Below are positions 11,776 through 23,400 of a stretch of DNA of 64,000 nucleotides, one piece after another; position 1 is the stretch's first letter; each line of letters starts with the position of its first letter. Below the pieces are notes generated by a model. It had not been told where the DNA came from, searched no databases, and saw only the letters and a list, made by a program, of their open reading frames with translations. A program made the position numbers and the translations under genes. This DNA is from Homalodisca vitripennis. Lineage: Eukaryota; Arthropoda; Insecta; Hemiptera; Cicadellidae. The stretch lies in contig NC_060215.1 in assembly GCF_021130785.1 (NCBI RefSeq), forward strand, positions 68,204,501 to 68,268,500. The letters are read 5' to 3'.

Positions 11776-14140
11776 TGCCTGAAAGATGGAAGATAAGGAG
11801 CCCAGAAGTTTGGCCTTTTGACCACCAGTCCCACTCCTTAATCTCTTATATTGATCTATCTATGTACTAGATCTGTGCTCCCCTCTCAAAAGAGGGGCCA
11901 CCCCGCTGCCATTCTTGGCACTCTGGTATGATCACCTAGAATGGGTGATAAAAGCAGAATTGTTTCGGTATTATATGCAAGCAAAATATAAGCTAACATG
12001 AATTTTCCAAATTATTGATTATATTCATAAGTTTTACTTTCCACAATGTACATGTTTTACAGTGTTTACACACAACAGATATTTTTCTTAACAGTGTAAA
12101 GATACGGCCATGGGAGTGCATCACATCAGTGATTTCTAAAGTGAGACTGGTACTAAAACTGAAAGTGTTATTTCCGTAGGTGACCTGATCCAGTTTTTTT
12201 TTAAATATGTGGTATGCTAGTTAAAGTCATTTTACTTCTCATGTTTTAAGAAAATTCCTCCAAATATGGTGTGATAAAACAGGCGGTAAGAAACACTTAA
12301 TGCCTTAAACGAGTTGTCAATCCTTCACTTCATTTATCATAGAAGTATTGAATTTTATAATAAAAAGCAGCACATATTCTATGTTGTTGGTCCAAGCCTA
12401 ACGTGAAATAGTCGATTAACGTAGTTGATACTACTGGCTGCTAGCCTAGGTTTTATCTCAAATCTGCCTGCCACTCTCATCAGAGATCTGTATTGAAGTA
12501 AGTGACTGGCGCATTACTGGCTATACTGTTATATTTTTTTCCCGTTGCATTATAAGGAGAATGAAATCTTTTCAGCCTATAATTAAGTATTAAACTGTTA
12601 TGTTTAAAAAATTTGTGTGAATATAATATCTATTTCACAAATTTACATAAGACAACTTGCATACTTTGTTCCCATGCTTTGTTTTCCTCATTTGGTGTTT
12701 ATTTGATTAGAAATTAAAACAATTTATTGGAATATTCCAAAATAGTGAATAGTAATTCCAACAAGTAGTGAAATCCAAGTTTTATTCATATAAAACTGTT
12801 CCAAAAACAGTATTTCTTTTATTGTAAATTTAAAATATCTTTGTTTCAATCACAATATAAAGAAAATAAAAGCCATATCGCTAACACCTTCCATGCTCAA
12901 TAAAGGAAACAAATTATATTTTTTTTAAATATATTTAAAAAGGTACTAGTTTAGAATATTGGTTAAATATTTTTACCGATCAATTTTAAATATGCTGGAT
13001 TCAATGTGTCTATAATAATTAGATTGAGCAACTGGCATGTTGTGTGTGTTTCCTAGCTAAAATATTTTAATAAAATAAAGAGCACTCTGCTACTTATTTA
13101 ATCTTGTTTCTCATTACATCATAATAGCAATGAATAACTGGAGCAATGATTTTTTAATAATAAATATAAATGTTATATTACCATTTTGTTATTGTTGAAT
13201 ATACTTAATTTTTTAGATTTACTATTATAATTGTTGAATTAGTCTTTTTATAGAAGTGCGGTTTGTGCCATTTTGTTAGTATTGAATGATTTATAAAAAG
13301 TGAAAGTTTAATAAAAAATTTTTTGCTATATTTTAAACTTTTTTTTAATATCTGGGGTATACACAACTTTCACTGCACACCAAGTTGAGATAAAATGTCT
13401 ATTCTTTTAGTTACCTACCATCAATTCTTGTGTAAATCCAGAAGCACACACACATACTTACAGACTATACTTGTTTTATTTTTATTTTAGCAATTTCCAA
13501 AATTGATATTCCTACTAAAAACCAAGATTAATTAATTTTGTATTATAGATTACTTTTTATATACTGTGGAGTAGAAAGTAAAAATTACAAAATGTTATTA
13601 TTAAAAAAAGTATTACAGAAGTCTATATTTTACTAAATTACAATTTCACAGTCCATAATTAAGCATATGGATTTTATAAGATAAATTTTATACTGCCACT
13701 AAAATCTAGTTAATTGACATAATCAACTGTTTTTATAGGAATTGAATAATATTACAATTAAATTTGTAAATGGTATTAAATAACAGAATTTTTCTACTGA
13801 AGATGATATATAAAATAAACAAACATTACAGACCAGCAAAAGCTAACCCTTATGTAAAATAAGTTTATTATAATTTTGTTAAAATATTATACGATTGTTA
13901 TTTGAAAAATAATTAATCATTACTATGTTAATTGAATTGTATCTTCAAAAACTGATCCAAATTTGGATTAATTTGAATTTAATAAAATAAGAAACTATAT
14001 TGTATAGTAAGTTACAGTTATTTTAAAATGGATTAATAAGATATTTCCTATTTATGATTTTCAGTTATTTTATCAAAATATTTTCATGCATGGGTCACAT
14101 AATTTAAAATTAGTAATGCATCTTCTGTACTTCATTACTA
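11776..14140. other. AT-rich non-coding stretch
   Basis: No exon-like frames or repeat ends recognised. It lies directly upstream of the candidate first exon of the large gene and would contain its promoter; no clear TATA box or initiator was found. Confidence 0.35.
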
Positions 14141-14414
14141 CTGTTCTGCATTGAGCTGTACAGACCAGCTCAGAGTTTAGCAGCCTAAAGAACATGTTGC
14201 AGTAGCAGTTAGATCAATCAGGTTTCTACAGGAGTGATAGACAACTGTCTACTCTTAAAATAGCCATTTCTTGTGTTGATGAATCGTGATTGTGTGTCAT
14301 GTTTTCTTAAGCAAAGCCCAGCGTGTTGTTGATTTATGTTACTTTTAGTGCATAAGTAATAAAAGTGTTTTAAACATATACTGTGTTATTAAAGTTATAG
14401 AACCACATTGTGAC

Positions 14415-14426
14415 ATGGATCCATTT
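14415..14426 (+). CDS. candidate first coding exon of the large secreted-protein gene
   Basis: ATG GAT CCA TTT is followed immediately by a consensus donor, GTAAGTA. It ends in phase 0, exactly what the first well-supported exon (20287) requires, giving MDPF joined to SEIAVRWKPLF and so a start codon ahead of the hydrophobic leader. The preceding 250 bases are less AT-rich than average and could be the 5' untranslated region. The exon codes for only four residues, so this rests on the donor, the phase and the absence of any in-frame ATG in the 20287 exon. An undetected start exon elsewhere in the 14-20 kb intron is possible. Confidence 0.4.
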
Positions 14427-15007
14427 GTAAGTAAAGTAATATATTTTAAAACGTGCTACATTAACAATGGTGTTAAAAAAATTTGTATTAATTTATATAT
14501 GAGAGATTTTTTATGGATGCCTTAAAAATTTAAATATAGAAAAAAAGTGTAATTCATATAAAACTATGAGATAGTAAAAGTAAAATGCTAGTTTAGATAA
14601 ATAATGTAAACATAAGGAATATTTGAACTTGTTTTATTTCGTGTTTATATGTACTTTTTTACACATTGTATTGATTAACCTGATTAAGGCTTCTAGACTA
14701 AAACCTATTTAACCCTAAGAAAGCTGATACTAAATATTTGACTTTCTTATTATATTTTGACTTTTATTCAAACTATGCATTAATGATTTGTAAAACAGAA
14801 GAAGTCATTTATAAATAAACATGAACAGTCTTTCTACTATCAGATATCTATGCAAGTGAATAAAAAGTCTTTTTGGAGGTTTTATGTTGAGTGGTAAGGG
14901 GACTTGATAAACCTAACTACAACTCTTTAATAAAGGCATTTTTCATTTAATTTTATTATTGAGATAGGTGGTTATAGTTTTATAATGAAAGTAGTTATTA
15001 TTCATTT

Positions 15008-15160
15008 ATCCCCAAATGTTAAACCATCCTACTTCGTCAGCCATGCAACGAATGATCTTTATTACATCATTAGTGATGTAATGAAGATCATAACTTATGA
15101 TTAAATAACATTCTTATCCTCACATGTTAAACCATACTACTCTGTCAGTCACACAACAAA
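15008..15160. repeat. palindrome flanked by a direct repeat
   Basis: An 18-bp inverted repeat (ATGATCTTTATTACATCA at 15052-15069 against TGATGTAATGAAGATCAT at 15074-15091) pairs at 17 of 18 positions around a 4-base loop. The sequence to its left (ATGTTAAACCATCCTACT...GTCAGCCA..CAAC, about 15008-15050) is repeated to its right about 107 bases later (about 15115-15158). No function is evident. Confidence 0.7.
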
Positions 15161-16079
15161 TAAATACCATTCAAGCTGATGATCTAACTGAAGCTGAAGA
15201 AATCTTGAAATAAAAGTATTGTACAGCGGTGTTTATGATCTGCATTCAATGTTGAGATACCTACATAAAATATGCTGTGTACTTAGAGTGTGAAATGTGT
15301 TATAAATTGCTGTCCAACGAAATTTGATTTAATTTGTCGAGATAATTGTTCTGGTAAAACAATATTGAGCAATTATGATCAATCAATTAACATTGATTTG
15401 TGAATTTGGTTTGTTGCAAGTAATTTATATGGAATTAGTACTACTTATTAATACTAATTAATAAATATAAATATAAATTACCTGAAACTATATGAATTAA
15501 AAAACAAACATTTAAAATAATATTGGCCAATTAAAATTTAGCCACAGAGTAATATGCCTTACCAATGAGGTGGTTTCTATGACATTTTAAAGGCATTTAA
15601 TGATCTGTTTTTTAGGTCATTTGGCAGTGGCATATACGTCAAGACTGAATAATATGTTAATACAATTTCAGTCAATGGAAGTCACCTACAGTTCTTATAG
15701 CTTGTTTCCAATGTCTAAGAATTTGATTTTAGTTTCAAATAGATGTGATGCGGTAAATGCTTATACCTTATCCTATATGGAACTGAATGTATGAAAAATA
15801 AACAAGCTTTAGAGTATTAAGGTCACATTAAATGACCATTTTCCGATATGTATAAACAGCAGAAGAAAGTTTAGATATTAAATAATCAATGTGGTTGTGC
15901 TAAAGTTTAAAAATTTTATGAATTTAGTAGTTTCAGTATGTTCTAATTGTTAATCACATAAGCATATTAATGGATTTATTTCTTGTGATTGTTTTGTCAT
16001 ACATTTTGCAAAATAATAGTTTTTTATATTCTAAAGTAAATGTTATAAGGGAAAATGAACTAATCTGAGGCAGGTTTAA

Positions 16080-16560
16080 AATACAAAATAGTTCAACTTC
16101 ATTAATTGACTTTCCAGAAACTAATAAGTTGGCATCATCAACGTATAAAAAATTTAACTATTTTTAGAAACAATCTGTGGCAGACCCTTTAGGTAAAAAA
16201 GAAACAACAATGGTTTAAGCATGGAACCCAGAGGAACACATAATTTAACAATATTTAATTTCAAAGTAATCTTATGTAGACATTTGATTTTTTGTATGAC
16301 CAATTCCAACACTTTGCTTTCTATTTTTCTAAAAATGATTTAAATAGCTTTAGAACTTTGTCATATATTCTAATATTGTTCAATGTATTTAACAAATTAT
16401 ATACACTATCAAGTGCTCCCTTTAAGTCTATAAATACTACCTGTCTTGTCTCCTCTATTCACAGTTTCAGAAATTGAAGTTGCAAAACCATCTAGTGATG
16501 TTTGAGTGGACTTTCCTGGACGAACAGTATTTGGTACCTCATAAAGATAATTATTGTTTC
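16080..16560 (-). pseudogene. LINE reverse transcriptase relic with YVDD box
   Basis: Read on the minus strand from 16560 down, degenerate frames give FVDLKGALDSVYNLLNTL (the palm 'DL.kAFDsv' block, about 16370-16440), then a GVPQGS-like VPLGSMLKPLLFL (about 16200-16235) and finally LNFLYVDDANLLVSGKS (about 16095-16150), which contains the YVDD catalytic box. Stops and frame changes separate the blocks. It lies inside the presumed first intron, antisense to the host gene. Confidence 0.65.
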
Positions 16561-19534
16561 CTAGATAGATAATGATTAATTGAGAATAGACAAATATTTA
16601 TTGTACAATATGTTTTCTGTTATCACAGTGTAATAAAAAACTGGTACATAGTCAACGATTCAAACTACATAACTAAAGCTTATTCTAAAACATTCAATTT
16701 ATTACTTTAATTGGTTTCACATAAAATATTAATCTTAAAATTCTTTTTTGAATTTTATAAACATAATTTGAAACAACCAAGTTATCCCAAAACACCATCT
16801 TATACCTCAAGTGCGGAAATGTGCACTTATACCTCAAGTGCAGTCTTAATCCTGTCTTGTAGTTTGCTGATCCTTCTACAATTTAATACCAAAACAAGAA
16901 GAGCTTAACTTGCAAGTCAAAAATGAGATATGATATTTCGATTTCAAACCGTCATTGAGCACCACACCTAAGATTCTTGCCAATGATACTTCATTTATGC
17001 AGTGCTGGATTTACAGATTTTGAGATCTCCCCTTTCCCCATTGTGGGATTTTTTTAAAGCTTTTTCAAATTAACTTTAACCTAAAAATATTAATTTATAT
17101 TTGCTCTCTATATTTAGCCTATAGAGAGTATATCAATCAGTAACTGAGAGTAATACGGTTGTTTTATGTTTCATAACATTTGTTTGTTTGATGATAATCA
17201 GAAATTTAACGTCAATCATTCTATAAGAATAAATATAATGCCTAATGTCCTACATAGATTATTTTGAGTTAAAAACACAATGCATTATAATTCATTTTAT
17301 GAGAGTAATTGGGATATATAAGACTTTGATGTGCTTATATGTTACTTACAGCCTTATTACTAAAAGACCTTACTTAATATGGCACATAGAACTAACAAAT
17401 TCTCTTTGTATATGACCAAGCAGATGAAATTTTTAAAAAGCAAACATTTTTACTACTTCATTCTATTCCTAAGCTGAAACCACAAAAAAAATCACAACCC
17501 TATTATTCTTTGAGAATTAAATCAAAAATAAATTATAGAAATTTATTTAATGATGAAAAATCTGGTGCTTGGTGGAGTTTGAGTCGTCTCAAAATTTCCG
17601 GTTGAATGTTTTTGCATTTAATATACAAGACCATACAATTTTTACCATTATTTATTGTTAAGAATTTTAAAACCAAATTAAAACACGACTTTAATAAAGT
17701 GGTGAGAGAACCACTTTATTGTTGCATGATAAACAATGATATTCGAATCCTATATGAAAGAAAATAATTGTTACTTATTACTATTACTATACTATTTACA
17801 GCAAGTTCAGTTTCATCACTACATAGGGTTGTAGCTCGGAAAAGGCATGAGGGAGGTCATAAATATATTAACAGGAAAAGTAATGGCCCCAAAACCAAGG
17901 CTTGGGACACTTCGAAATTTAGAATAAAAATCTTGTCATAAAAATCAAAAAAAGTTTGTCATTCCAGATTTTTTAGAGTTAATTACTTGCTGCTTCCTGA
18001 CTTTCAGATAGAGGCATAACCAATCAAATACGTTGCACGAATACAATAAAAATGTATTTATTCTAAAAGTATACTGTGATAAACACAATAAAATGCTATG
18101 GATAGGTCACATAGAACTGAGACTCATTGCCTGAAGAAAGTTCTACTGTTTTCATTAAGAAGTTTGTAAAAGAAAACACAGAAGCTATTGTTGATGATTT
18201 TATATGGAAACTTAATTGTTTTTTACTAAGACTTTTAAAAAGTTTAAAAAAAGTGGTGTTAGCAAATTTTAATTAATCAGGCAAAATTCCTGTTTGAAAA
18301 AATATTAATTAAAAAACATAAAGAATGTACAATCAATGAAGCTAAGGTCTATATGACATCATGTCATTTAATTGTTGGAATTTAATCCCAGCCAGCTGAA
18401 TTGGTATTCCCTAGTATCTTGGGTACTCTGGTAGTATTATTGGAAAAATGTTTGGGCAGTGAACTTTACAATGTTGATGACGTGTGACACTGTGAGATCG
18501 ATCATTCATTTTCGGAGTATGCTCACACCTGGAGAGTGAGGACATAGGCACTGACTGCACGGGTTTGACACTCTGCCATCTTAGCAGCAATGGAAAACTC
18601 AGGTCTATAATCAGGCTTGGCAAACTTCTGTATGGGATGTACGGAAGGGAGGAAATAAGAAGAGTAGTTTCCGCGTCCAGAGGGGCATAGTGGTCATTAG
18701 TTCCCCTAGCAACAAGCTATCCTCTTGATGAAGTAATTTGTTTCTTGTTCCGTAACAGCATTTCCTAGCATTGTTTCATTACTTTGTTTTTCTTTGGAAA
18801 GTATTTTTAAAAGTTCTTTCCTGTCAAGTTTCAATTTACATACGGTCTCCAGAAGCACTCGTAAATATATCATAACAATTACCTAGTTTACATAAACATT
18901 TAGAGGCTAGAAGCAGCAGAACAGTTATAGGAGTTTGTCATATTTTGTTATTAACTCTTTAATACATGAACAAATCCATGGCTGGTACTTTGACATTAAC
19001 ATTAGTATTGACTTACAATCCTTAGAAATATTACAGCTTAGAGTAGAATGTTTGTGTCTCATGGCGAAATATAAATAACTGGTGTAAAACTAGGCTGAAT
19101 TAATAGATAGGAAATGTCAAAATTTACTTTAAAATAATCAAAAATTTAAGTTCATTCGGAAAAACTTTGAACAGTAAAACATGTAATGAACTTTTTAAAG
19201 CTATAAAAGCAATTAACATATAAACAGTTAAAATATATACAGATGGCTAATAGTAAAACATACAATTAATTTAAAAAATTCTTATAAAAATTAAAGTATA
19301 TACTAACAATTTATATATAGATAAGTAAGGGTTTTTTTTAAATCAAGAAATTGTACTGCATTATTTATATTACTTAATTCAGAACAATTAAATACTCTAT
19401 TAATTAATCAAAACAAACTTATACTGTACATTTAAACAGAGCAATAATTTTCCTAAAAATTCCCTCATGAATATTTCGTTGGCTACAATCGCTCCTGGAT
19501 AGTATGCAGACAGAATGTCTGAATGGTGGGTGAA
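16561..19534. other. intronic AT-rich sequence
   Basis: Mostly featureless. The stretch 18400-18720 is GC-richer and has a 70-codon open frame on the minus strand (18411..18623) without family resemblance; it may be decayed repeat DNA. Confidence 0.35.
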
Positions 19535-19719
19535 TTACAGCTTGGAGGATTCAGGTAGCATGAGAAACTGGATAGGCCAGTGGAGTGATCTGTAAGTTAG
19601 GTTACTAATTATGAAGTTGATGCAGTGCAGCTGGCTGACTGCAAGTACATGAGATCTGAAGAGTGCGTCACCTTTCTTGTGCATGGCTCTGATATGTAGT
19701 CCCAGAATGTACTCACTTC
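19535..19719 (-). CDS. candidate terminal exon of an unknown minus-strand gene
   Basis: On the minus strand a splice acceptor (TTTTGTAACAG, ending at 19720) is followed by two bases of a split codon and then 60 sense codons and TAA at 19537-19535. The peptide begins SEYILGLHIRAMHKKGD, continues ALFRSHVLAVSQLHCINF and ends QFLMLPESSKL. Composition is balanced and protein-like, with W, H, C and M residues, unlike chance frames here. It would be a last exon, read opposite to the large gene and inside its first intron. No preceding exon was found on the minus strand and the family is not recognised. It could be a retrocopied or repeat-derived fragment. Confidence 0.4.
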
Positions 19720-20286
19720 CTGTTACAAAATAAATACGTGATTCACATAGACACCTGCTGAATATTTACTAAAAAACACTTTTACATACTACTTGACAAA
19801 AAACAACTAAAACATCACATAACAGAGCAATAAATCTATTGATTCTTCTGTTAAGTGTTACCAGCAGTAGAGTATAATATATAATTAGAATAGTCTATCT
19901 TATAAAAATAATGAAATAAAATAGAAAACTAACTATTTGTGCAGTGCAACAAAATGACTTACTTGGTTAAATTAAATCAGAAACATAATATGTATGATAT
20001 AGCTGTTAATAATTATATTTATTTCAAACGTAATAGGAGAGTTGTTACATTTAAGTAATTACTTCATTGGTTTCTTTCCATTATAACATTATTAACATTA
20101 ACATGTACTGTTATGTTAAAGTTAAAAAAATACCATTTTGTATCGAAAGTGTCCAAAGTTGTACATTTCATATGAAAGCAACTACCTAGTAAAACTCACT
20201 TTTCTTTTACTTGTACAATTCAAAGTGGATTACCGCTATACATTAGTTTACTTGTTACTTTCTATAATAAGAAATATTTTGTACAG

Positions 20287-20458
20287 AGTGAGATAGCAGT
20301 GAGATGGAAGCCGTTGTTTATCTATTCCATAATGTTGCTGGTCCCACACGCCCAGTCGCACACCCTGGCTCAGAGGTTTGTGGCAAGACAAGGGTTTTAC
20401 GACAAAGTAAGGAGTGCCAAACAAGAGGTCTCTGATAACTTTTACAAACAACCTAAAG
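20287..20458 (+). CDS. exon: signal peptide and N-terminus
   Basis: Acceptor ATTTTGTACAG precedes AGT GAG ATA; donor is AAAG before GTAAAA, leaving one base. It encodes SEIAVRWKPLFIYSIMLLVP and then HAQSHTLAQRF. The hydrophobic core LFIYSIMLLV followed by AQS is a classical signal peptide. There is no in-frame ATG, so translation must begin in an upstream exon. The GTG at 20299 is an internal valine codon, not a eukaryotic start. Confidence 0.8.
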
Positions 20459-23400
20459 GTAAAAGTATTTTGACAAGAAAGTATTTAGTACCTTAAATTA
20501 TGTGCTATTTTTGCTGTCATAATCATAATTACAGATTTTTTTCATTTCTAAGTAGTTTATAGCAAAAAATAAATAATTTGTGAATGAAACAGTTATGTAA
20601 AAGTATAAAATCACTGCTTTTAAACTAATTATACTCTTATAGTTACAAACTGTAACATTCCTTATAATCTATTTCTTTTCAGTATTTCTTATATTAGTTG
20701 TTTTTCATTCTTCGTGGCTGAATTCTTTAATTAAAATCTCTGCAATATTGAGATTGGGTGTTCCGCTTTGATTTCATATGAACCTAATTAATTGTCTTAA
20801 TCTTACTAACGAATGAATAACTGCATGACTGAATAACTGTACACCTAAGCATGAAACCAAACTAACATTTTGTTTTCTCTGTGTTCCATGTCCTTTTTAT
20901 GTAAAGTATCTAAACATCCAATTTATTTAATACTATAAAACATAATGTGTAGCTGTGGCTTTATTAAAATACACAAACCGTCTCATTAAAATCTTAATTT
21001 TGTTGCTTTTAGAATATAAGGTAAATTATTTTAAATCCTAATGTTTAGTAATCCACATAGGGTAAAATTGAAATACAACAAACCAAGTTTGCAGAATTTT
21101 TACTGTAAATAGTATTATTACTAAAAGCTATTTTATTGTCAATCAGTAAAAGCTACTAATTTTTAAATATTTTATTTTTAAAGCCATAAAAGGTGTATTT
21201 AAATTTTTATGAGGTATTAATTCTATTTGTATATTGGTTTATTTCACTATGATTCACCAACTTATTTCATGAGATTCTGGGATATTGTTATTTATTTTTA
21301 ACCCCACATAAGAACAACTATAAACTTCATCATACATTTTTATGAACTTCCATGCTTGGTTTTGTATTACAGTATTAATTGTTCTTTTATAACTAAATTT
21401 ACAACTGGGAGATTTATTGGCAATTTTAGTTGTTATAAACTTGTCATTTTTTTGTTTCAGGAATGACAAATGACATAACTATGGTTACAACTATGTTATG
21501 GTCAAAGCAGCTCAATATGTCTTCTGAATATCCCCACATATTGAGAGCTGCCAATCACACTCAGATATTGAGTGGAGATCAGCTGTGGGAAGTGAAACAA
21601 GAACAGCTCTCACATATTATCTTACTGCCCACCAATTTCAAAGACATGGATGTGCAACTCGTTCAGGTTAAGATACTCATAATAAAACAATTTTCAGCTA
21701 TCTCAAAGCAGTGCATATTTTACAACAGCCATAGTTTTTCATAATTTCACAAAAGAAATGTTCTTATTAACAGAGTTTTTTAGGTTTTTCACATACTCTA
21801 AAATAAGGGCTAACAAATGATCTGTCATAAAAAAGATATACACTGGAACTCTTCTAAATTTTTCCCTGATAGCTTAAACATACAGAATGTCATAAAAAAA
21901 TAACAAGCATATGGTACCAATGTAAGATGAGCTGAGCTGAAAGAGCAGAATTCAAAGGCTCTTTTGTACATCTACTCATACATGGTTAGGAAACTTCCAA
22001 ACCATCCACGAAAGGAATTTCTTCAACACAGTTTCAATTCCTGTTTCTGTGTAACCTTTTCTAATCAATGGTGGAAACATAAATCTTTGTTTTTGAAAAA
22101 TCAGGCGATCCACATTACAAGAACCAAGTTCCATCTAGCTTTTAGAACAACAATGCTTAATTTTAAAAGAAGATCGACAATTTAGAATCTATGATATAAC
22201 AAAGATTCTACACAATGTGCTTTCTCTCAATTCTAATGCCCCTAATCGCATAAAAAAACAAAAGGATTCATTTTAGGAATAAAAGCAACTCCCACCATTT
22301 TACTAGTTTTTCAGGGGTATGTGGTTGATTTTAGGTCACCCTCTGGCAGAATCAATGGCTGAGTTTAGAACTAAATGATCTATCACCTCTATGATTGGTA
22401 TAAAGACCTCAATATCATCAAGCATAAAGCTGGACCTAACATTTCAAGATAGATGTTATGCTATTAATAAACAATAAGAAATAAAGAGGATCCAATTGTA
22501 GTCCTAGGGCACTCCTGAACTGGCAATGAAACTATCAGAATATACTCCACCAAATTATACTCTAAATATTCTCTCTAAAATATAGGAGTTCTTTCAGTTA
22601 TCAGGATCAGAATAAAATTAAATATCCAGAATCCTCTTAAAAATGTAGACGTGTTTGCCTTTTAATCTAAGTAACAACTTGATCTTGTTGCTCAACTAGA
22701 GGACCAGTCACTGCTATACAATGATGATGAGTTGGTGGCAGTCAAACAACCTCCCATGTATCTGTGCTAGTGGAGAGAGATAGATGGCAAACTCTCTTAT
22801 ATGGACTGCACCCAGAATTTTTGCTAATATCTTTGGTACTGCGACTGTGTCAGAAATTGTTCTAAAACTAGACAAAGTATAGGATCGTTTTTTTAGAATT
22901 GGTATAACTGCTGTGGTTTTCCAAATATAAGGAAACTGTCATATCAATAAACTACATCTGAACAATAATACAAGCAAAGCATAATAATTGATGTAGTATA
23001 TATGTTTGATCAGTGCTCAATTTTTAGAAGTAGAGGGAGCAGAACTACAATCTTACGAGGGCCTAGAGGGCGTGGATACCTTGCAGAAGGAAGGAGGATT
23101 AGGGGCTCTCTGAAATTTTTGAAAATGTAAGGTTTAATATAGGTCGATATAGTAATTTTGTGCACTTCTGAGTTGCAAACCATTAGGAAAAAGCAAAATG
23201 TTGAAAATCCTCAGTAAAAATTAGAAACATGTTTTGCCGCTAAAAATTACAAATGCATTGTCTTACAAGAACTCTCTTTAAGTAAACAATTATAATGGCA
23301 ACAATATGAAACTGCTTTTGAACCATAATGTAAAAACTATCTGAACAAGTACAACAATCACAAGAAAGAGCTAATTGATATAGTATTGTATTGTTAATGT

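Noticed and set aside
20304..20436. Alternative frame starting at the ATG at 20304
   Set aside because: Its peptide has no leader, ends soon, and cannot be joined in phase to the next exon; the overlapping frame fits signal peptide and splice phases.
20299..20496. Reading the 20299 frame as a complete small gene starting at GTG
   Set aside because: GTG is not a normal eukaryotic start; the frame continues upstream to a good acceptor at 20286 and a good donor interrupts it at 20459.
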